Positions 55,011 through 64,000 of a stretch of 64,000 nt of DNA are shown one piece after another. Source of the DNA: Elephas maximus indicus (lineage: Eukaryota > Chordata > Mammalia > Proboscidea > Elephantidae); assembly GCF_024166365.1 (NCBI RefSeq), contig NC_064843.1, forward strand, positions 58,304,532 through 58,368,531, read 5' to 3'. Position 1 is the stretch's first letter, and each line of letters starts with the position of its first letter. The translations under genes were made by a program, and so were the position numbers. The notes under the pieces were generated by a model that was given only the letters and a program-made list of their open reading frames with translations, searched no databases and was not told the origin of the DNA.

Positions 55011-55786
55011 CTTTTTTTTTTTTTTTTTTAGCAAGAACAACCTTACAACAATTTTTATACACTTTAGGAACAGAGATGCCAATTATACCCTTGTTCCCAG
55101 TACAATAAAACAATGTAATAAGGTACCAAATCAGAATTTCAGTTACCTTTTAGAGGTTATTATTATACAACATGGCAGCAATTTGCAGAGTCTTATGAAA
55201 ACAGCTTTGTTCAAATTATACTTTCAAGGACACAGTCATATTTTTTTTCTAAATAATATTTATTGTGCTTTAAGTGAAAGTTAACAAATCAAGTCAGTCT
55301 GTCACATATAAGCTTATATACACCTTACTCCATACTCCCACTTACTCTCCCCCTAATGAGTCAGCCTGCTTCCTCCTTCCAGTCTCTCCTTTCGTGACCC
55401 TTTTGCCAGTTTCTAACCCTCTCTACCCTCCCATCTCCCCTCCAGACAGGAGATGCAGACACAGTCTAAAGTGAAGGACACAGTCATTTTAATGGAGAAC
55501 AAAACGAGTAAGTTAATGATGTAAGTATTCATATGAGTTTCCCTGTTGCACAAGAAAACAAGAACAATATTATTGTGAAAGATTTAAATTTAACATCTTA
55601 TCAAATCAGATTCTCTGAACTAAATTTAGAAAGGAAACAAACATTTCTTCCTCCACAGATGCAGAGAAGAGGAGATATCTCCTTTAACTCTTTTTTTAGA
55701 CTCATTTGTTAATAAGAGCAAGCTCTGAAATTTCATTAGTTAGGATTATTGGGGTTAGGTGATGGGGAACAAGACTGTTGGAGTTC
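55011..55786 (-). pseudogene. Candidate processed retrocopy (3' UTR-like) with poly(A) on the minus strand
   Basis: A T-run at 55011-55029, the reverse of a poly(A) tail, is followed by about 200 bp, then an L1 fragment, then about 300 bp, none of which matches L1, LTR or SINE text in this window. It probably continues after the L1 at 55787-56812, at 56827-56890. An A/T-rich non-coding sequence directly behind a poly(A) tail, lying inside an L1, looks like a copy of an mRNA 3' UTR. I do not recognise the parent gene, and there is no perfect AATAAA just before the tail. Confidence 0.45.
55240..55473 (-). mobile_element. 5'-truncated L1 with perfect target duplication
   Basis: A 234-bp L1 3' UTR fragment on the minus strand ('gctttaagtgaaagttaaca', 'gctctccccctaatgagtca'-like text). 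The 14 bp 'aaggacacagtcat' are repeated exactly at 55226-55239 and 55474-55487. Confidence 0.92.
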
Positions 55787-56812
55787 CAAGGAATAGTTCA
55801 AATAGAAAAGAAAATATTCTTTGATGGTTACGAGAGGGGGGAGGGAGGAAGGGTGGGAGAGGGGTATTCACTAATTAGATAGTAGATAAGAACTACTTTA
55901 GGTGATCAGAAAGACAACACACAATACAGGCGAGGTCAGCACAACTGGACTAAACCAAAAGCAAAGAAGTTTCCAGAATAAACTGAATGCTTCAAAGGCC
56001 AACGTAGCAGGGGCGGGGGTTTGGGGACCATGGTTTCAGGGGACATCTAAGTCAATTGGCGTAATAAAATCTATTAAGAAAACATTCTGCATCCCACTTT
56101 GGAGAGTGGCGTCTGGGGTCTTAAACACTAGCGACCGGCCATCTAAGATGCATCAATTGGTCTCAACCCACCTGGATCAAAGTAGAATGAAGAACACCAA
56201 AGACACAAGGTAATTACGAGCCCAAGAGACAGAAAGGACCACATAAACCAGAGACTACATTAGCCTGAGACCAGAAGAACTAGATGGTGCCCGGCTACAA
56301 CAGATGCCCTGACAGGGAATGCAACAGAGAACCCCTGAGGGAGCAGGAGAGCAGTGGGATGCAGACCCCAAATTCTCATAAAAAGCCCAGACTTAGTGGT
56401 CTGACTGAGGCTAGAAGGCCTGTGGTGGTCATGGCCCCCAGACCTTCTGTTGACTCAGGACAGGAACTATTCCCAAAACCAACTCTTCAGACAGGGATTG
56501 GACTGGACAATGGGTTGGAGAGGGAGGCTGTTGAGGAGTGAGCTTCTTGAATCAGGTGGACACTTGAGACTATGTTGGCATCTCCTGCCTGGAGGGGAGA
56601 TGAGAGGGTAGAAGGGGTTAGAAGCTGGCGAAACGGACACAAAAAGAGAGAGTGGAGGGAGGGAGCGGGCTGTCTCATTAGGGGGAGAGCAATTGGGAGT
56701 ATGCACTAAGGTGTATATTTTACTAAGGTGTATATAGGTTTTTGTGTGAGAGACTGACTTGATTTGTAAACTTTCACTTAAACCACAATAAAAATTAAAA
56801 AAAAAAAAAAAG
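55787..56812 (+). mobile_element. L1 LINE 3' UTR, 1.03 kb
   Basis: 'atattctttgatggttacga', 'acaactggactaaaccaaaa', 'ggaccacataaaccagagac' to 'aaaccacaataaaaattaaa' with poly(A). A 14-bp duplication with one change flanks it: 'gactgttggagttc' (55773-55786) and 'gactattggagttc' (56813-56826). Confidence 0.9.
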
Positions 56813-56892
56813 GACTATTGGAGTTCAGTTTAAAAAATACGGAGAATGGGCTGAATAGAGTTTTAAACAGTAGCTTTCTCCTGTATAAAAAA

Positions 56893-56996
56893 AAGGAAAA
56901 ACCCGTTGCCTTCAAGTCGATTCAGACTCATAGCAACCCTATGGGACACAGTAGAACTGCCCCATAGGGTTTCCAAGGCTGTAAATCTGTTTGTTT
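56893..56996 (-). mobile_element. AfroSINE, head missing
   Basis: 'ttcaagtcgattcagactca' and 'ccccatagggtttccaaggc' followed by 'tgtaaatctg', then cut by L1 sequence at 57000. Confidence 0.85.
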
Positions 56997-56999
56997 GTT

Positions 57000-57640
57000 T
57001 GTTTTTTTAATTGTGCTTTAGGTGAAAGTTTACAGCTCAAGTTAATCTCTCACTCAAAAATTTATGCACATATTGTTTTGTGACATTTGGTTGCAATTCC
57101 TACAATGTGACAGCACACTCCCAATTTCCACCTTGGGTTCCCTGTGCCCTTTCGTCCAGTTGCTGTCCCTTCCTGTCTTCTACTCTTGCTTTTGGACAGG
57201 AGTTGCCCATTTGGTCTTGTACATTTGAGCTAAGAAGCGCACTCCTCACGTGTGTTATTTTTTGTTTTATAAGCCTGTCTACTCTTGTTCTAAAAAGTAG
57301 GCTTTGAGAATCGTTTCTGTTCTGGGTTAGTAGAGTGTCTGGAGACCGTAGTTTCAGGGGTTCCTCCAGTCTCCGTCAGACCAGTAAGTATGGTCTATTT
57401 TCGTGAATTTAAATTCTGTTCTACATTTTTCTCCTGTTCTGTCTAGGACTCTGTTGTGATCCCTATCAGAGTGGTCATCGGTGTTAGTCAGGCACCATCT
57501 GGTTCTTCTGGTCTCAGGTTGGTGGTGTCTCTCATTCATGTGGTCCTTTAGGCTAATGTTTTCCTTCTGTCTTTGGGTTTCTTCGTTCTCCTTTGCTCCT
57601 GATGGGATGGGACCAATAGATATATTTTAGATCACCACTT
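57000..57640 (-). mobile_element. L1 3' UTR
   Basis: (GTTT)n start, then 'attgtgctttaggtgaaagt', 'tctccgtcagaccagtaagt' and 'ctttgctcctgatgggatgg' on the minus strand. A second L1 tail follows. Confidence 0.85.
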
Positions 57641-57642
57641 GC

Positions 57643-58105
57643 AAGTTTTTTTTTTTTAGTTCCTTTGCTCTCTTAGGTGTCTTTTTTATTTCTTATTATT
57701 GTACTTTAGATGAAGGTTTACAGAACAAACTAGCTTCTTATTAAACAATTAGCACACATATTGTTTTGTGACATTGGTTACCAACCCCACATGTCAACAC
57801 TCTCCCTTCTCAACTTCGGGTTCTCTATCACCAGCTTTCCTGTCTCCTCCTGCCTTCTAGTCGTTGCCCCGGGGCTGCTGTGCCCCTTTACTCTCATTTT
57901 GTTTTGTGGGCCTGTCTAATATTTGGATAAAGGGTGAACTTCAGGAGTGACTTCAATACTGAGTTAAAATGGTGTCTGATGGCCATACTCTTGGGGTTTC
58001 TCCAGTCTCTGTCAGGCCAGTAAGTCTGGCCTTTTTCTGTGAGTTTGAATTTGTTCTACATTTTTTTTTAGCTCTATCCGGGACCCTCTATTGTGATTCC
58101 TCTCA
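57643..58105 (-). mobile_element. L1 3' UTR, second copy
   Basis: A T-run at about 57643-57657, then 'attgtactttagatgaaggt' to 'accctctattgtgattcctc'. It shares text with 61225-61975. Confidence 0.82.
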
Positions 58106-59100
58106 GTGACCCCTGTGGGTTTGAAAGGAGTGAGAAAGGGTCACAACCTTCCCTCTTGGAAGGTAGATTTAGCCCCCACCCCTACAAATGGGCCTGAGTC
58201 CCCAAAGATGCCCAGCCCATTGGTATCCAATCCTTGGAAGCCTGGGCCTTATGAGTCCTCAGCTCTGCGTCAGATGAGAGGGAGACACCACAAGAGCCTG
58301 GGATAGTACCCAGAGCTTAGTAGAAACCAGAGGCTAAGGTGCTGGACACATAACAGTTGGTCCCAGGGACAGCGGGATTCCAAGGAAGGGAAGAGGTGCC
58401 ACATCCTAGCTTCCTGCATGCCCTTTCGTCCCTGTGCGGGCCCATCCGATTTCACAGAAAGATCCACCTTGCTGCCTTCTCCCACCGCCCCTGGGCTTGG
58501 TCAGAGCACAGCCTCCCCTCCCACACCATTCCTACAGTACCACTGCACACCAGGCAGAGGACTCAGAACAACGGCACAGCCTCAGTGCACCCACTAGCCC
58601 TGGCTTATGTCCTCAAGTAACCGGGGGAGCAGCCACCAGCCAGTAGAAAAGTGAGAACTTTAAACTCTCTTCACTGGCTGCCTTTCAGTCGAGCGTCTGG
58701 AAAAGCATTCCTAACCAACCCGTTCTTGAGTGGAAGCTTTAGTCCATAAATGCTAATGACAGTCCCAGAGGCTAAATCAGAAAACCAAGCGTTTCCTCTC
58801 TTTGCAGATCCAAATGGTATGTCTGATTGCTGGTTGACTTTTCCAGACTGCCAACAAGGCTGCTTTCAGTGTGGCGACATGCATGGCCCTTGGGAGGCAG
58901 CTGGGTAAACAGAGCTGGCCATCTTTGAGCTTGGAAAGTGAGGCGAGTTGTGTGGTGTCTGAGAGAGGGGAGGTTGTGTGCACGGAGAATGACTTCTTGC
59001 TTGTTCTTAGCTGACGGTCCTGGAACCTTGTTCCCTCCTTTCCAGGGTCCACTGAGTACAAGAGGGAAGGAGACCAGGTAGTTCATTACCTAGCTCATTA
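58106..59100. other. Unassigned DNA
   Basis: About 1 kb with no recognised repeat. Open frames of up to 104 codons on the minus strand (58772-59086) show no domain. It is among the longer unexplained stretches of the window. Confidence 0.45.
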
Positions 59101-59104
59101 GGTA

Positions 59105-59790
59105 GTTTGTTTTTTTTTAAACTTTTAATGTTAAACTAATTTTAGACCTAGAGAAAATTTAGAAGAACACTACATTAGATTCTTTACTAATGTAAACATC
59201 TTATATAACCACAGCACAATTATCCAAGAACAGAAAATTAGCATTGGTGAATTTAGTTAACATTGGTTAACTAGACTGTAGGCCTTATTCAAACTTCACC
59301 AATTTTTCCCTCTGATGCCCACCCCCCCCCCCCTTTTTTTTTTATCCAGAATCCCACATTGCAATCAGTTGTTATTTCCTCTCCTCCAGTCTGGAACAGT
59401 TCCTCAGTCTTTCCTTATCCCTAATGACTTTGACACTTTAAAATAGTACTGGCCAGGTATCTTGTAGAACGTTTCACAATTTGGGTCTGTTCAATGTTTT
59501 CTCACGATTGGAGTGAGGTTGTACCTTTTTAGGTAAGAATATCATTGAAATGATGTGTTCTTCTCATCATATCAAGGGGTTCGTGGTGTCAATATGTCTC
59601 ATTACTAGTGATGTTAAGCTTGATCACTTGGTTAACTTAGTGTCCACCACGTTTCTCCACTATAAATGGAATCACACAGTAGGTATTCTTTTGTGCTTGG
59701 TTTTTGTTTGCTCAGTACAAAGTTTTTGAGATTCATCCATTTTGTTGCATGTATTATTTTTTCCTCTTCATTGCTGTATTTCCATTTGTA
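59105..59790 (-). mobile_element. L1M LINE 3' region
   Basis: 'ctagagaaaatttagaagaa', 'gaatcccacattgcaatcag', 'gatgttaagcttgatcactt' and 'gagattcatccattttgttg' are minus-strand L1M landmarks. A C-run then T-run lies at 59321-59342. Confidence 0.75.
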
Positions 59791-59944
59791 CCTCTGAGTA
59801 CAGCTGTACAGTACACAACTTATGCAGCTGAACATGGCAGCCTGTGGTCCAAGGGCTGCCTGAATCCAAATCTACAGTCTCAGATTTCTTAACCCCAGGG
59901 GATTCTACTATATGCTCTCATTTGAGAAATTCAAGGTGAAGTCC

Positions 59945-60212
59945 ATACTCTAGAATGGCAGTATGGTATAAAGGTCATGCACACGATCTCTGAAGTCTGA
60001 CTCCCGGTTCAAATCTTGTTCTTACCACCCATGAGCTAAGAAACCTCGATCAAGTTACTTCCTTACTATGGCTGTTCTATCAGTAAAATGAGTGTGCTGA
60101 TGATAGTACCTGTCTCAATCAGTATTCCAAAGATTAAATATAATCGAATTAGAAGGAAATCCTTAGCACAAAGTCTGGCATATAATAAATGCTCAATAAA
60201 TATTGTTATTGG
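59945..60212 (+). mobile_element. MIR SINE
   Basis: 'catgcacacgatctctgaag', 'gatcaagttacttccttact', 'cagtaaaatgagtgtgctga' and 'taaatgctcaataaatattg' span nearly the whole MIR, tRNA-like head included. Confidence 0.85.
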
Positions 60213-60394
60213 TCATTTTTATTTATTAGTATTATTTATTAATAATTATTACTCTTATAAGACCGCTCACTATCTTTACAGGCTCCATCTCGGAGACATG
60301 GTTTGAAGCAGAATGTATCCCCAAAAGCAGCCAGCACACAGAAGAGTGGTCTATTGGTCCCTGAATGGCCCAGGATCATCATCAAACAAAAACA

Positions 60395-60510
60395 CCCACA
60401 GAACAGGGATTGCAACCAATGCTACAAAACAATTTGCGTATAAATTTTGAATGACAAACTAATTTGCCCTGTAAACTTTCACCTAAAACACAATAAAATT
60501 AAAACAGAAA
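60395..60510 (+). mobile_element. L1 3' end
   Basis: 'gcaaccaatgctacaaaaca' and 'ccctgtaaactttcacctaa' followed by 'aacacaataaaattaaaaca', parallel to 51.34-51.43 kb. Confidence 0.8.
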
Positions 60511-60820
60511 AAAAAAACAAAACCCCCACAGGGTCAGCTACAGTTTGTGCCCTCATTCAAACTCAAAATCCCTCCAGCAGCCAGTGCGATGGCACGAGCG
60601 GGACTCACCAGTCGGGACGCACCTCCTCACATGGGGCAGAGTGAAGACTGTAACCATCTGCGCAGCCCGTGCTTCATCTAAACAGGGCACCCCATGCTTA
60701 CCTCCAGTCCGCTCTCACATGGAAACATGGTGTCTGATCAGGAATGCTAAAAAAAAGAAAAACACCAATTTTTCAAGGAATATTGAAATCTAGATTTCTG
60801 TGTGAAATATCGTATTTCTT
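60511..60820. other. Unassigned DNA
   Basis: No feature recognised. Confidence 0.4.
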
Positions 60821-60821
60821 T

Positions 60822-61012
60822 AGTTGTTGTTAGTTGCCATTGAGTCTGTTTTGACTCATGGCGACCTTATGTGTGTCAGAGTAGAACTGTGCTCCATAGG
60901 GTTTTCAAGGCTGTGGCCTTTTGGAAGCAGATCGCCAGGCCTCTGGGGGGGTTTGAACAGCCAAATTTTCAGCAAGCAGTCCGGCGTTTAACCATATGCA
61001 CCACTCAGTACT
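60822..61012 (-). mobile_element. Afrotherian tRNA-derived SINE, second type
   Basis: 'gttgttagttgccattgagt', 'gcgaccttatgtgtgtcaga', 'agcagatcgccaggcctctg' and 'accatatgcaccactcagta' are tail to head of a minus-strand copy. Confidence 0.87.
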
Positions 61013-61224
61013 GGCAAGTAATTGTTTTGTTTTGTTTTTGACATGTGCAAGCAAAACAAATCCAAGGGTAAGATGTGCCCTTGGGCAGTCTGTTTGCAAT
61101 GTCTGACAACATGTGATTTTTTTTTTAACTTAGTGCATTTTTATTAATTAAGCTTTTTAAAATATACATTAAATAATCATGGCTTTTTCCTCAAATCTGC
61201 ATGATACTTCCAGTGTGTGTCTAT

Positions 61225-61975
61225 TTCTTATCTTCTTCTTATTATTATACTTTAGATGAATGTTTACGGAACAAACTAGATTCTCATTAAACAATTAGTA
61301 CACATATTGTTTTATGACATTGGTTAACAACCCCACGACATGTCAACACTCTCCCTTCTCAACCTTGGGTTCCCTATTACCAGCTTTCCTGTGCCCTCGT
61401 GCATTCTAGTCCTTTACCCTGGGTTAGTGTGCCCCTTTACTCTCATTTTGTTTTATGGGCCTGTCTAAACTTTGGCTGAAGGGTGAATTTCAGAAGTAAC
61501 TTCATTACTGAGCTAAAATGGTGTCCAGAGGCCACACTCTTGGGGTTTCTCCAGTCTCTGTCAGACCGGTAAGTCTGGTCTTTTTTGTGTGTGTGTGTGA
61601 GTTTGAATTTTGTACTGCATTTTTCTCTAGCTCTGTCCAGGACCCTGTATTGTGATCCCTGTCAGTGCTGGAAGCTGGGCACCATCTAGTTGTGCTGGAC
61701 TCAGTCTGGTGGAGGCTACAGTACTTGTGATCCACTAGTTCTTTGTACTAATCTTTCCCTTGTATCTTTGGTTTTCTTCATTCTCATTTGCTCCAGATAG
61801 GGTGAGACCAGTGGAGTATCTTAGATGGCCGCTCATAAGCTTTTAAGACCCTGCGCACCGAAGTGGAATGTAGAACATTTTCTTTATAAAGTCTGTTATG
61901 CCAATTGAGCTAGATATTCCCTGAGACCATGGTCCCCACAGCCCTCAGCCCAGTAATTCGGTCCCTCAAGGAGTT
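61225..61975 (-). mobile_element. L1 3' UTR
   Basis: 'ttatactttagatgaatgtt', 'tcattaaacaattagtacac' and 'tggtccccacagccctcagc' parallel the L1 tail at 44.93-45.68 kb. Confidence 0.85.
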
Positions 61976-62100
61976 TGGATGACAATGCATAATCTTACTG
62001 ACTCTTTCCTGTTTTATTTATTCATATAGCTTCTAGTAATAAAAATTGTAGTTTTGTAGAGTGAGTTATTTGAAATCAGGATTGCTTTGAAGACCCAGAG

Positions 62101-62275
62101 CAGTGTTTCTCACAGTTTAGCTGGATCAGAACCCCCTGGAGAACTTGTTAAAACACAGGTTGCTGGGCCCCACACCCAGTTTCTGATTTAGTGGATCTGA
62201 GGTGGGGCCCAAGAATTTGTATTTTGAACAATTTCATTTCAGCCAGGTGATCCTGATGCTGCTGGTCTAGGAGCA
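62101..62275 (+). mobile_element. MER5A transposon
   Basis: 'gaacttgttaaaacacaggt', 'gggccccacacccagtttct' and 'gatcctgatgctgctggtct' are MER5A. Confidence 0.85.
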
Positions 62276-62814
62276 AAAAGTGGATGCCGTAACAGGACAG
62301 GGAGGAGCCCACAGTTGGGGACTGGGGAGATCATCTACATCAAGGTCCCTGGGTCACTGTTGGTCCTGGGCTGCTGCTTTGGGTTAACCCCTGTTCTCAG
62401 TCCTGTCTGGCTCCCCTTCTGTGGTTCTGCTCCTGGTGTGTCACACAGGCGTGAATGGCAGACTCTGTGGTGGAGGCATCTTCTATGGGAAGTTTTACCC
62501 TGAAATCCTGCTGGGCCTGGGAATGAGTATTCTTGCTCCACCTTTGTAAAAAATTATATACATCTGTGAAAACACAGAACATCCAAAGCCACCACCGCTG
62601 ATGCCGAGGGATTGATGGGATCTGAACCGGAAATGTAGACACCAGAAGGAGAGGCCCTGGAGCTCCCTGTGCCATTCTGGGATGAGTAGACTGAGATCCA
62701 AGGAGGTCGCCCTGCAGCCAGTCCTGGAGCCCAGGGCCTTCACTGACAGCCGAGTGCCCCCTACACTCTAAGAGATATCTGAGGGCCTGGCCCAATGCAT
62801 CGTTTATAGAAACC
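62276..62814. other. Unassigned DNA
   Basis: No repeat recognised. Minus-strand frames of 68-148 codons run into the neighbouring LTR and have no domain. Confidence 0.4.
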
Positions 62815-62817
62815 CTC

Positions 62818-63258
62818 TGCAGTGGGTTGAATGGTGGCCCCATAAAGACATGTCCATGTCCTAATCCCCAGAACCTATGAATGCAGATATAATTAAGTTA
62901 AAGATCTTGAGATGAAGTCATCCTGGGTCATCCAGGTGGACCTTAATTACAATGATAGGTGTCCCTATAAGAGACACACACACAGAGGACAGACACTCGA
63001 GTGAGAAGTGGAGAAGGCCATGTGAAGAGGGAGGTAGAGATTGGAGTGATACTGCCACAATCCAAGAAATACCTGGATCCACCGGAAGCTGGAAGATGCA
63101 AGAAAAGATTATCCCCTGGAGCCTTCGGAGGGAGCAAAGTCCTGCTGACATCTTGATTTGGGGCTTCTAGCCTCCAGAAATGAGAGATAATAAATTTCTG
63201 TTGTTGTAAGCCACCAATCTTGTGGTAAATTGTTATAGCCACCACAGGAAAATAATAC
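62818..63258 (+). mobile_element. MLT1-like solo LTR
   Basis: 'gcagtgggttgaatggtggc', 'tcttgagatgaagtcatcct', 'ctagcctccagaaatgagag' and 'gtggtaaattgttatagcca' mark the copy. Its last bases form part of the duplication of the SINE that follows. Confidence 0.83.
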
Positions 63259-63458
63259 CAGTTGTTACTGAGTTGACTCAGACTCATGGTGACTCCATGT
63301 GTGTCAGAGTAGAACTGTGTTCCACAGGGTTTTCAATGGCTGATTTTTTGGAAGTAGATCACCAGGCCTTTCTTCCAAAGTGTCTCTGGGTGGATTCGAA
63401 CCTCCAGTATTTCAATTAGCAGCCTAGCGTGTTAACGGTTTGCACTACCCAGGTTCTT
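63259..63458 (-). mobile_element. Afrotherian tRNA-derived SINE, second type
   Basis: 'gttgactcagactcatggtg', 'ggtggattcgaacctccagt' and 'tttgcactacccaggttctt' are tail, middle and head. The flanks 'caggaaaataatac' (63245-63258) and 'caggaaacatac' (63459-63470) are a probable duplication with a small gap. Confidence 0.87.
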
Positions 63459-63470
63459 CAGGAAACATAC

Positions 63471-64000
63471 GCCTTCCATAAATAAAATACCAGCTGAATA
63501 AATGAAGAGAGAAGGCGAAGGTGCTTTTGAAGGTGACAAGTGCTGTAGAAAAAGCTTTGCCCTAAGCCTGGGATTCTCAAACCTAAGCCTGCCTCTCCAG
63601 CAACAGCAAGACCATCACTTCTGTGTTACGAGACCAAGGGCGTCATTTAGCAGCTCTTTCAAATCCTCATCCAGGAACCCTCCAAGGCCCTCGACAGAAA
63701 CCCCACCTAACATGCTGGAAAACCAGTTTGGCGCACAATCCCTATTCCAATCAGTTGCCCTAAGAATTTCCAGCCTCATGCTCCATAGGTGGGCTCCATG
63801 GCTCCCATAGAGAAAAGAGCAGCAAATTCCACAGAATTCCTGCACAGCAGCAATGAGGCCAACACCCAAGTGGAAGTCAAGTGTTGGCTGGAAGGTTCAC
63901 CCTACTCCCTTGCAGGGAACAGGATTCGCCTACTGGTGTGACTCTTGCCTAAGCGCCTGGTCCTGCCTTTGCTGGTTTAGGTCCAGCAGAAACCTCACTC
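63471..64000. other. Unassigned DNA to window end
   Basis: No repeat or domain recognised. A 102-codon plus frame (63502-63810) and an 84-codon minus frame overlap each other. Confidence 0.4.

Noticed and set aside
62397..62843. 148-codon minus-strand open frame
   Set aside because: It runs into the start of an MLT1-like LTR and no domain is visible.
1..64000. CRISPR array, operon, phage or plasmid system
   Set aside because: Repeat content is mammalian throughout; the tandem repeats have no spacers and there are no bacterial-type genes.

Overview
This window reads as vertebrate, specifically afrotherian mammal, chromosomal DNA, most likely elephant or a close paenungulate. The diagnostic signal is a dense population of afrotherian SINEs (AfroSINE-type, both strands, many with intact target-site duplications) together with RTE/BovB-like LINE sequence, a lineage-specific L1 3' UTR repeated many times, and MaLR-like LTRs, all laid over the ancient mammalian L2, MIR, MER5 and MER58 repeats. 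The species is inferred from repeat content; the clade is much more secure than the genus.

I find no convincing protein-coding gene, exon, tRNA or rRNA gene. No open frame shows a recognisable host protein domain. The long frames lie over GC-rich tandem repeats or are chance frames. The only real coding remnant is a decayed reverse transcriptase of an RTE LINE near 33.3-35.0 kb. The window is therefore intergenic or deep-intronic, and its content is a layered record of retrotransposition.

Layout. 0-15 kb: L1 tail, MaLR LTRs, an L1M/RTE-derivative/LTR nest at 3.8-5.3 kb, a broken L2 at 5.5-7.5 kb, scattered AfroSINEs, and an SINE-L1-SINE nest at 12.6-14.4 kb. 15-24 kb: mostly old sequence (L1M, L2, MIR, ERVL-type LTR) plus unassigned DNA. 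24.4-27.5 kb: an LTR cluster including a near-complete MaLR-like element with a tRNA-Leu primer-binding site but unlike LTRs. 27.7-28.3 kb: a 45-bp inverted duplication at an L1 5' junction. 29-35.4 kb: LTRs, MER5 elements and an RTE LINE sitting inside an LTR with a 10-bp duplication. 35.4-42 kb: MER58, MIR, LTRs, AfroSINE. 42.4-43.75 kb: two GC-rich minisatellites, the second carrying five perfect GC boxes and strong G-quadruplex potential. 44.5-58.1 kb: L1-rich, with several L1s interrupting SINEs, a MER58 and each other, and a candidate processed retrocopy at 55.0-56.9 kb. 58-64 kb: unassigned DNA, old L1M, MIR, L1, MER5A, LTR and SINE.

No operon-like or pathway relationship exists. The functional links visible are between mobile elements: RTE LINE 3' ends match the SINE 3' ends, consistent with RTE machinery mobilising the SINEs, and nested insertions give a relative age order (L1M/L2/MER first, then RTE derivatives and MaLR LTRs, then L1 and AfroSINE).
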